The notes beneath the pieces are model-generated. The model saw nothing but the letters and a program-made list of their open reading frames with translations, searched no databases and had not been told where the DNA came from. A program made the position numbers and the translations under genes. Positions 1 to 8,900 of a stretch of DNA of 64,000 nucleotides are shown here, in pieces. Location of the stretch: NCBI RefSeq assembly GCF_022568795.1, contig NZ_JAKZHU010000001.1, positions 2,294,001 to 2,358,000 of the forward strand. Reading direction: 5' to 3'. The DNA is from Arsenicicoccus dermatophilus. GTDB taxonomy: Bacteria; Actinomycetota; Actinomycetes; Actinomycetales; Dermatophilaceae. Position 1 is the stretch's first letter. Each line of letters begins with the position of its first letter.

Positions 1-957
1 CTCGACCGGCAGATCGAGCGCACCTACCCGGCCATCCCCGCCCAGTGGGGCAAGTTCTTCACGCCCACCACCGTGCGTAACTTCAAGCCGAAGAGCATCG
101 CGCAGCTGCACGACGGGACGGACCACCTGCGGGACATCCCCGAGCTGACCCGCTACCCCATGGCGAAGGGCAGCAGCCTGGGCGAGTACTTCATCCAGGT
201 CGGGAAGACCGGTCTGCGGTACGGGTGGTCGTGGGAGGCGATGCTCAACGACGACCTCGACCAGCTCATGGCCGTCGTCCGTCAGTTCCCGCAGTACGCG
301 GTCAACACGGAGGACATGAAGGCCCTGTCCCTCATGTACAACCTGACCACCGGAGCGCCGGCCACGGCGTTCTTCAACGCCACCAACAAGAACCTCGGCA
401 CGATGGTCCTGAACCGGACCAACCTGCTGCGCGTCGACCGTTTCCTGTCCACGAAGCGTGACCCCGACCTCGGCGGCATCATCGTCTTCCAGTCGAAGAT
501 GCTCGTCGTGGGGCCCGCGCTGGAGCTCGTCGCACGGTCCCTGCTGGAGGCCACGCAGATCGAGACGACCCTGGCGGACGGCTCGAAGATCACCCGCTCC
601 AACCCGCTGGCGGGGAAGTTCGAGCTGGTCGTGGATGAGAAGCGGCCGGGCACGTCGTGGATGGTCATCCCGAAGCCGGGCACCGCTGCGCGCCAGCCGT
701 TCTGGTTCGCGAAGCTCGTCGGCTACGAGACCCCGGACCTGCGGTACCGCAACAACCAGGGCCGTGCGCTGGGCGGCGGTGACCTCGCCCCGTCCGAGGG
801 CTCGTTCGACGACGACTCCATCGAGTACCGCGTACGTCATGTCATGGGCGTCGCGACCGGTGACCCCACGCTCACGTACGCGAGCGACAACACCGGCGGC
901 ACGACCGAGCCGACCGGTATGCCGACGGCCGCGGACGTCGCGGCGATGCTCTCCTGA
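1..957 (+). CDS. Phage major capsid protein (5' end outside window)
   Basis: The reading frame is open from base 1, so the visible 318 residues are the C-terminal part of a longer protein; the GTG at 73 is internal (residues before it, LDRQIERTYPAIPAQWGKFF, continue the same fold). The size, its place directly before connector and tail genes, and the acidic Gly/Asp-rich tail fit a siphovirus major capsid (head) protein that would assemble the icosahedral shell. I recognise it by context and general character rather than by a diagnostic motif. Portal, terminase and protease genes would lie upstream of the window. Confidence 0.75.
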   Translation, partial: LDRQIERTYPAIPAQWGKFFTPTTVRNFKPKSIAQLHDGTDHLRDIPELTRYPMAKGSSLGEYFIQVGKTGLRYGWSWEAMLNDDLDQLMAVVRQFPQYAVNTEDMKALSLMYNLTTGAPATAFFNATNKNLGTMVLNRTNLLRVDRFLSTKRDPDLGGIIVFQSKMLVVGPALELVARSLLEATQIETTLADGSKITRSNPLAGKFELVVDEKRPGTSWMVIPKPGTAARQPFWFAKLVGYETPDLRYRNNQGRALGGGDLAPSEGSFDDDSIEYRVRHVMGVATGDPTLTYASDNTGGTTEPTGMPTAADVAAMLS

Positions 958-974
958 GGACAGGTGATCTGACG

Positions 975-1367
975 ATGGCTACTGCCAAGACCAGCACGAC
1001 CAGCACGGTGAACACCGACGCCGCGAAGACCGACGCCGACGCCCAGGCCCCGACGCCCCCGCCTGCGCCGGACACGGACGCCCAGGCGCAGGCGGACCTC
1101 GCTGCCCGCGTCGCCGAGCTGGAGGCCCGGAACGCGCTCCTGGAGGAGCGCGCCGCCAGCGCGGCGGCCGGTGTCCCGCAGGCCCCCGACGGGCACGTGT
1201 GGGTCGTGGCCGCTTCCGGTGCGCCGATCCCGTCGATCCCGACCGCGCCGCGCGCGTGGCTCGACAGCGCGAAGCACCTGCTCCCCGAGGGCGCCCGCAA
1301 GGCCACCCCCGATGAGCAGAAGCGTCTCGAGGCAATGGTCGCCGCGGAGCAGCGCCCGCGGCTCTGA
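975..1367 (+). CDS. Phage hypothetical protein, Ala/Pro-rich with a coiled coil
   Basis: This 130-residue protein begins 17 nt after the capsid gene with an ATG. It has a low-complexity Thr/Asp/Ala/Pro N-terminus (1-40), a short heptad-like helix (about 41-60, pattern ADLAARVAELEARNALLEER) and a compact C-terminal segment (about 65-130) containing GHVWVVAASGAPIPSIP. No family is recognised. Its place right after the major capsid gene fits a head decoration or minor head protein, but that is only positional inference. A strong hairpin follows the stop codon. Confidence 0.7.
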   Translation: MATAKTSTTSTVNTDAAKTDADAQAPTPPPAPDTDAQAQADLAARVAELEARNALLEERAASAAAGVPQAPDGHVWVVAASGAPIPSIPTAPRAWLDSAKHLLPEGARKATPDEQKRLEAMVAAEQRPRL

Positions 1368-1371
1368 CCAT

Positions 1372-1415
1372 CCCAGGTGGCCGGCCGCCACGACAGCGTC
1401 GGCCGGCCACCTGGG
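1372..1415 (+). terminator. Perfect 16-bp hairpin after the capsid region
   Basis: Bases 1372-1387 (CCCAGGTGGCCGGCCG) pair perfectly with 1400-1415 across a 12-nt loop. There is no U-tract. It begins 4 nt after a stop codon and lies in a 245-bp gap (1368-1612), which otherwise holds only the ribosome-binding region of the next gene. It could be an intra-operon attenuator lowering expression downstream of the abundant capsid protein. Confidence 0.7.
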
Positions 1416-1612
1416 CCCTGCTTGGTGGTGGGGCGTCAACACCCGCGAAGCACCCCCGGATCGTGTTCCGCGTGTCGGGTGATGGCCGCTTGGGTGGGTC
1501 CTTGGCCCGGTTCGGCTGAGCACCGGGGGTGCGCTCCCCTTTCGCCCGCCTGCAGCAGCGCGTCCAGCGCCCCACCACCCACATGCCCCCGTCGTCGAGA
1601 GGACCACCGCCC

Positions 1613-2014
1613 GTGACTGTCCCCGCCGTCGAGCCGCCGTCGCTGGAGCGGCAGGTGCGGCTCCTCATCGCCGACACCAGCGTCCAGCAGTACCTCACCA
1701 GCCAGGACGTGGCTGACTTCCTCGCCCTCAACGGCGGGAACGTGCGCCTCGCCGCGGCCGACGCATGCGAGGCCATCGCGACGTCCGAGGCCCTGGTCGG
1801 GAAGAAGATCACCACGCAGGACCTCGCCACCGACGGCACCGCCGTCGCCGATGCCCTGATGAAGCGGGCCGCGCTCCTGCGCCGGCAGGCGAAGGACAAG
1901 ACCGACGAGGACGCTGGCGACGACTGGGCGTGCGTCGTGGTCGGCGGGATCAGCGACGACCCGTACGGCCGGCGTCCCGAGTTGACCGAGTGGCCGACCG
2001 TGACGGGGATGTGA
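1613..2014 (+). CDS. Head-tail connector-like phage protein
   Basis: The GTG at 1613 is preferred over longer in-frame starts because GAGAGGA lies a few bases upstream. The 133-residue product is mostly helical at the N-terminus, with a 'VQQYLTSQDVADFLALNGGNVRLAAADACEAIA' type region (residues about 22-55) resembling the small all-helical adaptor proteins (gp6/gp15 type) that sit under the portal. The following gene starts 3 nt after its stop. The family assignment is by fold character and synteny, so it is moderate. Confidence 0.65.
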   Translation: MTVPAVEPPSLERQVRLLIADTSVQQYLTSQDVADFLALNGGNVRLAAADACEAIATSEALVGKKITTQDLATDGTAVADALMKRAALLRRQAKDKTDEDAGDDWACVVVGGISDDPYGRRPELTEWPTVTGM

Positions 2015-2017
2015 CTG

Positions 2018-2464
2018 GTGCCTTTCCCCGCTACGGAGATGATCCACAGCGCGTGGTCCCGCGCGCACCAGGCCGTCGTCATCGGGTCCATGAACGCGAC
2101 CTGCGTCATCACCGACCCGGCCCGGGAGACCCCCGGCGTCTACGACGACGCCACCGGAACGAGGGCCGCGGCAACCCCGTACATCGTGGTCCCGGACGGC
2201 ACTCCCTGCCGGGTCGTGCGGATCCGAGAGGCCACTCAGGCTGAGCAGGCTGGTGAGGAGATCACCGGCCGCCAGTACCGCGTCACCGTCCCGGTCTACG
2301 CGGCCGGGTCGGAGACCGTCGCTGCGGGGATGGTCGTCACCGTGACGGCGACCCGTGACGAGCACACCGCCGAGAACATCGTCGGGACCCGCCTGACCGT
2401 GATGGAGCGGCTGCGCGGGTCGGAGGAGTTCGACCGCGTCCTCATCTGCGAGCACGCCGAGTAG
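2018..2464 (+). CDS. Phage head-closure/DUF6093-like protein
   Basis: The product is 148 residues, with a GTG start 3 nt after the previous stop. It has a short helical N-terminus followed by a beta-rich body with a conserved-looking VVPDGTPCRVV stretch and YRVTVPVYA. Such proteins occupy the stopper or head-completion position in actinophage genomes. I connect it to DUF6093 from memory of size and position; no diagnostic residue proves it. Confidence 0.6.
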   Translation: MPFPATEMIHSAWSRAHQAVVIGSMNATCVITDPARETPGVYDDATGTRAAATPYIVVPDGTPCRVVRIREATQAEQAGEEITGRQYRVTVPVYAAGSETVAAGMVVTVTATRDEHTAENIVGTRLTVMERLRGSEEFDRVLICEHAE

Positions 2465-2479
2465 GCAGGAGGTAGGGCC

Positions 2480-2842
2480 ATGCCGACGATCAGCATCGAC
2501 ACCGGTGACCTCGCTGCCACGGCGGCCCGGCTCAAGGCCGCTGGGCCGCGCGCCCGGCAGGCGAACACGGCCGCGGTGCGTGCCGCGACGATGCACTGCG
2601 AGCGGACCGCGAGATCACTGGCCCCCGTCGACACGGGCCTGCTGCGGGGGTCGATCCACGGATCCACGACCGGTGGGGCCGCTTCCACCGGGACCGTCAC
2701 GTCCGGGGCGTCCTACGGCGTGTACGTGGAGTACGGGACGGCGCGGATGGCGCCGCGACCCCACATGCGCCCAGCCGGTGTCGCGGCTGGGCTGATGCTC
2801 GCCCGCGCGGTGGAGCAGATCCCCAGGATCGCCCTGTCGTGA
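2480..2842 (+). CDS. HK97 gp10-like tail-component protein
   Basis: This 120-residue protein is preceded by AGGAGG at 2466-2471. It shows the family pattern clearly: a helical N-terminus, then APVDTGLLRGSI (about residues 50-61) and YGVYVEYGT...PRPHMRPA near the C-terminus. HK97-gp10-like proteins act at the head-tail joining or neck region. Its last four bases overlap the start of the next gene (GTGA), consistent with translational coupling. Confidence 0.85.
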   Translation: MPTISIDTGDLAATAARLKAAGPRARQANTAAVRAATMHCERTARSLAPVDTGLLRGSIHGSTTGGAASTGTVTSGASYGVYVEYGTARMAPRPHMRPAGVAAGLMLARAVEQIPRIALS

Positions 2843-3258
2843 GCGGCTACACGATCACCGACGTACGCGCCGCTCTCGAGGCGCGCCTCAAGGCCACCGC
2901 GCCGACCGTGAACGTCCTGCGCTCCCCCACCGACGTCGCACCCACCGACCCCGACCGCCGCGTCCACCCGTACGTGGTGCTGTACCTGTCCGCCGGCGTC
3001 GAGGACGAACGGAGCCAGGACCTCGCCGGGCACCGCGACCTCGACCACCTCGACCTGCAGGTCACGTGCGTCGGCGGCGACCAGGAGCGCTGCGAGCACG
3101 CCATCACCCGGGCCCGGGCCGTGCTCACCGGATGGGCGCCACTCCCCGGGGCAGGCCCGTTCCGGGGCGTCCCCGGCGGCACCCCGATCGCGAAGGACAT
3201 CACCTTCGACCCGCCCCGCTGGTATGCGCCGCTGCTGCTGACCGTGCAGCTCCCCTAA
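2839..3258 (+). CDS. Tail terminator-like protein
   Basis: The 139-residue product starts with a GTG overlapping the stop of the gp10-like gene. It has an alpha/beta arrangement with a middle motif DRRVHPYVVLYLSAG followed by HLDLQVTCVGG, typical of the small proteins that cap the siphovirus tail tube (gpU / HK97 gp10-neighbour type). Its position between the gp10-like protein and the tail tube gene supports this. The function is inferred from synteny and secondary structure. Confidence 0.6.
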   Translation: MSGYTITDVRAALEARLKATAPTVNVLRSPTDVAPTDPDRRVHPYVVLYLSAGVEDERSQDLAGHRDLDHLDLQVTCVGGDQERCEHAITRARAVLTGWAPLPGAGPFRGVPGGTPIAKDITFDPPRWYAPLLLTVQLP

Positions 3259-3339
3259 GCCCCGCACCACCCATTCCAGGCCCTCACCCCTCCCGGGTGC
3301 CAGGGGCCACCCAGGCATACCCACACCCAGGAGGCACCC

Positions 3340-3612
3340 GTGGCCGATCCCACGCACGACGACTTCGTGCTCGTCTACGACGTCCGCACCGGCGACAAGC
3401 TAGAGAACCCCGTGCCGCGGCACTGGCTCGAGCAGCCCTTCGCGGCGCACCTCAAGCCCGTCCCGTCGAACGGGCGGTTCGCGAAGCCGAACCCGGACGC
3501 CGCGCCCGCCCTCACCGACGACCCGACGGCCGCCGCCGCGGTCGTCGGTGCCGCCACTTCCCCGGCCGTCACGCCGGACCCCACCACCGACACCCACACC
3601 CAGGAGGCGTGA
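3340..3612 (+). CDS. Small phage protein of unknown function
   Basis: The product is 90 residues from a GTG with a very strong AGGAGG 6 nt upstream. A folded half (residues 1-55, VLVYDVRTGDKLENPVPRHWL) is followed by a Pro/Ala/Thr-rich tail. It sits between tail terminator and tail tube genes, a place where small phage proteins of unknown role are common. The 17-nt leader before its start (3319-3335) is repeated exactly before the next gene (3592-3608). Confidence 0.65.
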   Translation: MADPTHDDFVLVYDVRTGDKLENPVPRHWLEQPFAAHLKPVPSNGRFAKPNPDAAPALTDDPTAAAAVVGAATSPAVTPDPTTDTHTQEA

Positions 3613-3615
3613 CCC

Positions 3616-4146
3616 ATGCCTAAGTCCCTCGCCGACGGCCACATCAAGCTGACCGCGCTCACCACCCCGCCCAAGGACTGGAAGGCCGCGACCCTCGCGG
3701 AGCTCAACGCCGGCCTCGACATCTCCTGCCGGGTCCTGTCCGGTGACTACAAGCTCGGCGCGACGGAGTCCGACACCGTCGATGAGAAGGCGCTGTGCCA
3801 GGACGGCAACGTCAAGGTCCCCACGGTCTCGAACTACGAGGCGAACCTGATCCTCTTCCGCTACTTCGACCCCGCCACTGGGAAGGCCGAGACCGCCGCC
3901 GTCGACAACGTCGGCGACGGCGCCTACCAGATGATGAAGCTCAAGGGCACCACGGTGTACCTGGTGCAGCGGTTCACCAGCAAGAAGAGCACCGAGCCGT
4001 GGGCCTCTGGTGACGAGTACCGCATCTTCGAGGTCCTCACGGACAACCCCGTCGACCAGCCCGCCGAGGGCTACATCAAGGCGCAGGTCCCCGTGCTCGT
4101 GCAGAACGCCGAGCTGAACGGTGTCGTCGCCGGCGCGACGCCCTGA
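3616..4146 (+). CDS. Major tail (tube) protein
   Basis: This 176-residue protein has a strong AGGAGG upstream. The beta-rich sequence with a late YIKAQVPVLVQNAELNGVVA segment, the length, and the position immediately before the chaperone pair and tape measure identify it as the tail tube subunit that polymerises around the tape measure. A 14-bp hairpin just downstream would lower transcription into the chaperone genes, as expected for the most abundant tail protein. Confidence 0.8.
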   Translation: MPKSLADGHIKLTALTTPPKDWKAATLAELNAGLDISCRVLSGDYKLGATESDTVDEKALCQDGNVKVPTVSNYEANLILFRYFDPATGKAETAAVDNVGDGAYQMMKLKGTTVYLVQRFTSKKSTEPWASGDEYRIFEVLTDNPVDQPAEGYIKAQVPVLVQNAELNGVVAGATP

Positions 4147-4163
4147 CCCGCGTCTCCCTGATC

Positions 4164-4205
4164 GCTGGTGGCCCCGCCGTCTGCGGGGCCTGCGGGGCCA
4201 CCAGC
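4164..4205 (+). terminator. 14-bp hairpin after the tail tube gene
   Basis: GCTGGTGGCCCCGC (4164-4177) pairs perfectly with 4192-4205 across a 14-nt loop. No U-tract follows. It lies in the 99-bp gap between the tail tube gene and the tail assembly chaperone, a usual place for a partial terminator in siphovirus late operons. Confidence 0.65.
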
Positions 4206-4245
4206 ACCTCACCCCGCGCCAGGCCCCGCAGACAAGGCAACCCTC

Positions 4246-4902
4246 ATGGCTTCCGTCGACCGCTCCCTTGCCGACACCGCTGACGCTGACGTGGTGGAGG
4301 CGTCCCTCACCACCGTCACCACCCCCGACCCTGACCCTGCTGCGTTCGACCTGGAGGAGTTCCTCGCCGGGATCCGCCCGGTCCTGCGCCGCATCCGGAT
4401 CTACCCCCGCGGTGACCTCGTCGCGCAGGCCGACGCCCTTGCCGACGAGCTGGAGGACCTCGGCCGCGCACATGCCGCGGTCGTTGGTACCCCAGCCGAG
4501 GATGACGCTGCTGCGGCGTTCCTCGCGGCCCGGGAGCGGCTTGAGGAGCTGCGCCGCACCTACCAGGAGTCCGCAGTGGAGTGGGTGGTGCAGGAGCGGT
4601 CCGCTGACTGGGTCGCGCAGACCCGCACGGAGTTCTGCCAGGCCCGCGGGGTGGAGCCCCAGCCCGGCGGCGCGGTCCCCGACGACCTGGTGCAGGAGTT
4701 CACTTACCACGTCACCGCGGAGATGACCGTGACCCCGGCCGGGGTCACCACGGACACCATGCGCCGTCTTCACGAGGCGGCTCCGCACGAGTTCGAGCGG
4801 ATCGACGCAGCGTGCACCGCGGCCCTGTCCCAGGCCGGTCCCACGTCGTGGGGGATGACCGCGGATTTCTCGCTGAGGCCCTCCACCACCCCCGCTGGGT
4901 AG
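4246..4902 (+). CDS. Tail assembly chaperone (G-type)
   Basis: The 218-residue product starts at the ATG at 4246; an upstream in-frame start would read through the hairpin. It is acidic and helical, as usual for gpG-type chaperones that coat the tape measure while the tube is assembled. The reading frame that continues after it (to 5321) is offset by -1 and remains open throughout 4608-4902, the standard arrangement for a G/GT pair made by programmed -1 ribosomal frameshifting. Confidence 0.75.
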   Translation: MASVDRSLADTADADVVEASLTTVTTPDPDPAAFDLEEFLAGIRPVLRRIRIYPRGDLVAQADALADELEDLGRAHAAVVGTPAEDDAAAAFLAARERLEELRRTYQESAVEWVVQERSADWVAQTRTEFCQARGVEPQPGGAVPDDLVQEFTYHVTAEMTVTPAGVTTDTMRRLHEAAPHEFERIDAACTAALSQAGPTSWGMTADFSLRPSTTPAG

Positions 4903-5321
4903 GGCTCCTCACCCACCTGCGGGACGCCCGCGCGTACCGCGTCTCCCCGGTCACGTACCTCGGGTTGCCGTGGCCGCAGTGGGGGGAGACCGCTCGGCTC
5001 CTCGCGCAGGCCGTCGCCGAGCACGACCGTCGGATCTGCTCGTGCGGGTGCGGGCAGTGGTCCGCTGACGCTCTCGACCCCGACCACCTATGGGTCGTGG
5101 AGAAGGCACGGTGCACGGCGGGGGAGGCCCTGGCCGAGGCGTCCAGGTCCTTCGGTGAGGAGGGCCCGCCCGCGGGGACGCTGCTGCGGGTCCGTGACGG
5201 CGGGAAGACCGCCGCCGTCAACCCCTTCGCCGACCAGGTCCCGATCTGGTCCGAGGTCGGCGCGCCACCCACTTCACCACCCCCACAACACCCGCCAGGA
5301 GAGGAGGGCCTAGGTGCCTGA
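4812..5321 (+). CDS. Tail assembly chaperone, GT extension (read by -1 frameshift)
   Basis: This frame is open from 4608 to 5321 and overlaps the G-type chaperone. The GTG at 4812 is the first possible start in the frame but lacks a ribosome-binding site, so I expect the region to be translated as a -1 frameshift extension of the upstream gene. A candidate slip site is the five-G run at 4850-4854 (zero-frame codons TGG GGG ATG); it is not a textbook heptamer. The extension has a HDRRICSCGCGQWSADAL segment with three cysteines. The stop overlaps the tape-measure start by 8 nt. Confidence 0.65.
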   Translation: MHRGPVPGRSHVVGDDRGFLAEALHHPRWVGLLTHLRDARAYRVSPVTYLGLPWPQWGETARLLAQAVAEHDRRICSCGCGQWSADALDPDHLWVVEKARCTAGEALAEASRSFGEEGPPAGTLLRVRDGGKTAAVNPFADQVPIWSEVGAPPTSPPPQHPPGEEGLGA

Positions 5322-5991
5322 CTTCAACACCACCGTTACTCTCCGTGGCGACGTGACGGACCTGGTGTCCGGTTTCCAGCGGGCCACCGCCGCCGTCGAG
5401 AAGTTCGAGGCCGCCGCGAAGCGGTCCGGTGCGGCGTCGCAGGCGGGCATGTCCGGGCTCGCGTCCGGCGCGGCGAAGGCAGAGCAGGCTCAGTCCCGGG
5501 TCGCGGCGTCCGCGGCCCGGGGCTCGGCCGCGGTGGAGCAGGCCTACGCCCGGCAGGCCGGAAGCGCTGACCGGGTCGTCGCCGCGACCGCCAGAACGGA
5601 GCGCGCCCACACGCAGGCCGGGGCCGCGGCGGTCCGTGCCGGGCAGGCCACCGAGCGCGCCACGACCCGCACCGCGTCCGCGATCGACCGCGCCAGCGCA
5701 GGCCTGGCCGGGTTCGCGAAGGCATCCGCGATGTCCGTCGGGGGCCTCGTCGTCGCCGGCGGCATCGCCAAGCTCGCCACGAGCTTCCTCGACTTCGACG
5801 CCGCCATGTCCGGGGTCCGCGCCAACACCGGCGCGACCGGAGCAGAGCTCGACTCGCTGCGCGCGTCAGCCATCAGCGCAGGTCAGGCCACGAAGTACTC
5901 CGCGACCGAGGCCGCGTCCGGGATCAACGAGCTCGCCAAGGCGGGCATCTCCACGAAGGACATCCTCGGGGTGGGCTCTCCGGCGCCCTGA
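5314..5991 (+). CDS. Tape measure protein, N-terminal fragment (frameshifted)
   Basis: The GTG at 5314 follows AGGAGAGGAGG-like purines. Residues 1-130 are an Ala-rich coiled coil; from about 140 the TP901-type tape-measure domain begins (FDAAMSGVRANTGATGAELDSLR). The frame stops at 5989 after GISTKDILGVGSPAP. Reading one base back at the G run 5968-5971 gives DILGGGLSGALNLAAAGQMDV, the expected continuation, which runs on in the next frame. The gene is thus split by what looks like a 1-nt deletion in a G run. Confidence 0.85.
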   Translation: MPDFNTTVTLRGDVTDLVSGFQRATAAVEKFEAAAKRSGAASQAGMSGLASGAAKAEQAQSRVAASAARGSAAVEQAYARQAGSADRVVAATARTERAHTQAGAAAVRAGQATERATTRTASAIDRASAGLAGFAKASAMSVGGLVVAGGIAKLATSFLDFDAAMSGVRANTGATGAELDSLRASAISAGQATKYSATEAASGINELAKAGISTKDILGVGSPAP

Positions 5992-8900
5992 ACCTCGCCG
6001 CGGCCGGGCAGATGGACGTCGCAGACGCCGCCGAGACCGCCGCCAGCGCGATGACCCAGTTCGAGCTCACCGGCCGCCACGTCCCCGGCATCGCCGACAT
6101 GCTCTCCAACGCCGCCAACAGCGCGCAGGGGTCCGTGAAGGACATGGGCGACGCCCTCAACCAGACCGGCCTGGTGGCACACGGCATGGGCATGTCCATG
6201 CAGGACACCGTGACCGCCCTCACCCTCTTCGCCAAGGCCGGCATGACCGGGTCCGACGCGGGCACGTCGTTGAAGACGATGATCCAGCGGCTCCAGAACC
6301 CCACCGACCAGGCCCGCACCGCGATGGACCAGCTCGGCCTCAGCGTGTACGACGCGCAGGGCCGCTTCGTCGGTATGCGCTCCATCTTCGACCAGCTGCA
6401 GACCAGCACGAAGGGGATGGCGCAGAACCAGAAGGACGCCGCGCTCGCGACGATCTTCGGCGCCGACGCGGTCCGTGGCGCCAACGCTGCGATCGCTGCC
6501 GGCGCATCGGAGTGGGACAAGGCCGCGGCGGCGGTCACGAAGTGGGGCGGTGCGTCCCGGCAGGCCGCAGCCCTCAACGACAACCTCAAGGGCGACCTCG
6601 AGGAGCTCGGTGGGTCGCTGGAGACCTTGTTCATCAAGGGTGGCGGACTCAGCGATGGGTTCCTGCGCCCGGCGGTGCAGGGCGTCACCGGGCTCGTGAA
6701 CGTCCTCGGGCAGGTGCCCGCACCGGTGATGGGCACCGTGTCCGCGCTGACGGCGATGGCTCTGGTCGGTCCCCGTGTCGAGGCTGCTATGACCCGCGCC
6801 GGCGCGGCCGGGAAGACGTTCCTGTCGTCGATTTCCGACGCTGCCCGGGCCACCACGCCGCTGCAGACCGTGTCTACGGCGGCCCGGACCGTGGGCACCG
6901 AGCTGGCGTCCACGTCGACTGCGGCGCGTGCGTTCTCCGCAGCCGTGGGGGATGGTCGCTCCCAGGTCCTTGCGAAGTCCCTGACCGAGACCGCTGCCGC
7001 TGCGGGGAAGACCGCAGCGCCGCTCGCGCAGACCGCGTCCGCTGCCCTGTCTGTGGGCACCAGCATGGGCTCGTCCAGTGCTGGTGTGCGGTCCTTCGTG
7101 TCCGCGGCGTCCGATTCCCGCGGAAGCCTGCTCGCCAAGACCCTCACCGACACCGGCTCCGCCGCCGGACGCGCGACTGGCCCCCTGTCTGGGATCGCCG
7201 CGACGGCCCGCTCCGTGGGCACCAGCATGGGCGGGCTCAAGGGAGCCGTCGGTGGCCTTGTCGGTCTCCTCGGCGGGCCGTGGGGCATCGCTCTCGCCGC
7301 CGCCGGCGCGGCCCTGACGATCTTCGGGCAGAAGCAGGCTGAGGCCGCCGCGAAGGTGCAGGAGCTCTCCGCCGCATACCAGGCCGACGGCAGTGCTGTC
7401 GGGGAGTACACGCGGAAGGCCTTCGCCGCGCAGGCAGCGCAGGACGGAGTCACCCAGACCGCGCAGGCCGCGGGCGTGTCCATGTCGGATTTCGCGGCGG
7501 CGGTCACCGGTACCGGTGAGGCGTACGCCGCATACCGGCAGAAGATCGACGACATGGTCGGCGCGCACATGGACGCCGACGGGGCCGTCGACTCGACCGG
7601 GTCTGCGTTGCTCCGCCTCAACGGCAACCTCGCCGACGCGCGTGGCCGGTACTGGGAGATGATCGAGGCCGGGGCATCTGCGTCCGAGGCCGCCGCGGCC
7701 TTCGGTGTGACCGCGGATCAGGCGGGTACCGCGGCTGGGAAGATCGGTAGCGGCGCGGGTCAGGCCAGCGCGGGGCTGTCCGTCGTCGGTGGGCAGGTCC
7801 AGGCAGCCGGTGACAAGGCCAGCGAGGCTGCTGGGCAGTTTGACCAGCTCACGAAGGCGATTGCCGGGATGGGCTCCTCGATCGGTGGGCAGCGTGAGGC
7901 CGTCCGCGGCTACCAGGCTGCCCTCGACGGCGCCGCTGAGGCCGCAGCGAAGAACGGCCGCACCCTGGACACGGGCACGGAGAAGGGTCGTGCGAACCAG
8001 GCCGCCCTTGATGGTGTCGCCAACGCCACCCTCAACCTCGCCGCGAAGTCCTTGCAAGCGGGGGAGTCCGTCGCGTCCGTGTCCGCCCGTGTCGAAGCCG
8101 GACGGAATGCGTTCATCGCGCAGGGCACCGCGATGGGTCTCACCGCGGCGCAGGCCGGGGCACTCGCGACGAGCATGGGCCTGATCCCCGAGAACGTCCA
8201 GACGATGGTCGACGCGTCCGGGTTCGACATCGCGGGCGGGAAGGTCGACGCGCTCACCGGTCAGCTGATCGGCGTGGACGGGAAGGTCGTCACCGTCGGC
8301 GCGAACGCCGACACCAGCGCGGCTGTCGGGCAGGTGCAGGGACTCGCGTCGATGCTCGCGACCTGGAACGTGACCGTCCCGATCAACGGGGACGTGACCC
8401 CTGGGGTGTCGTCGCTGGGGGCGCTCGCTGCGGCTGCTGCTGGAACGCAGGCTCAGGTCAGCATCGGCGGGAACATCGTCCCCGGCGTGTCATCCCTGGC
8501 TGTGCTGCAGGCAGCGGCGAACGGGACCACGGCAACGGCCACGATCGGCGCGAACGCCGGCCCGGCGATGAGCATCCTGTCTGGGTGGGCGGCGACCGCG
8601 AACGCCACCCGCCCGACGCCTCTGCTGTCCGCGAACGCGGCCCCAGCGATGGGCATCCTCCACGGCTGGCAGGGCACCGCCAACGGCGCCCGAGGAACGG
8701 CGACGCTGGGCGCGCAGTCCGGGCCCGCGAACGCGACCGTCGGGCAGTGGAAGGGAACCGCCAACAGCGCGAAGGGAACCGCCACCCTCGCCGCGAACAA
8801 CGGCCCCGCCATGAAGAGCATCGGCGGGACTGTCGCGAAGGCCAACTCCAGCACGGGCACGATCGCAGTGAAAGCCGCTACCAGTGCTGCTGAGGGCGCT

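Noticed and set aside
5314-6011. Programmed -1 frameshift as normal expression of the tape measure
   Set aside because: Tape measures are not known to use recoding inside the conserved core, and the site GGGGTGGG is not a standard slip signal; a 1-nt deletion or sequencing error is simpler. I kept it as a check.
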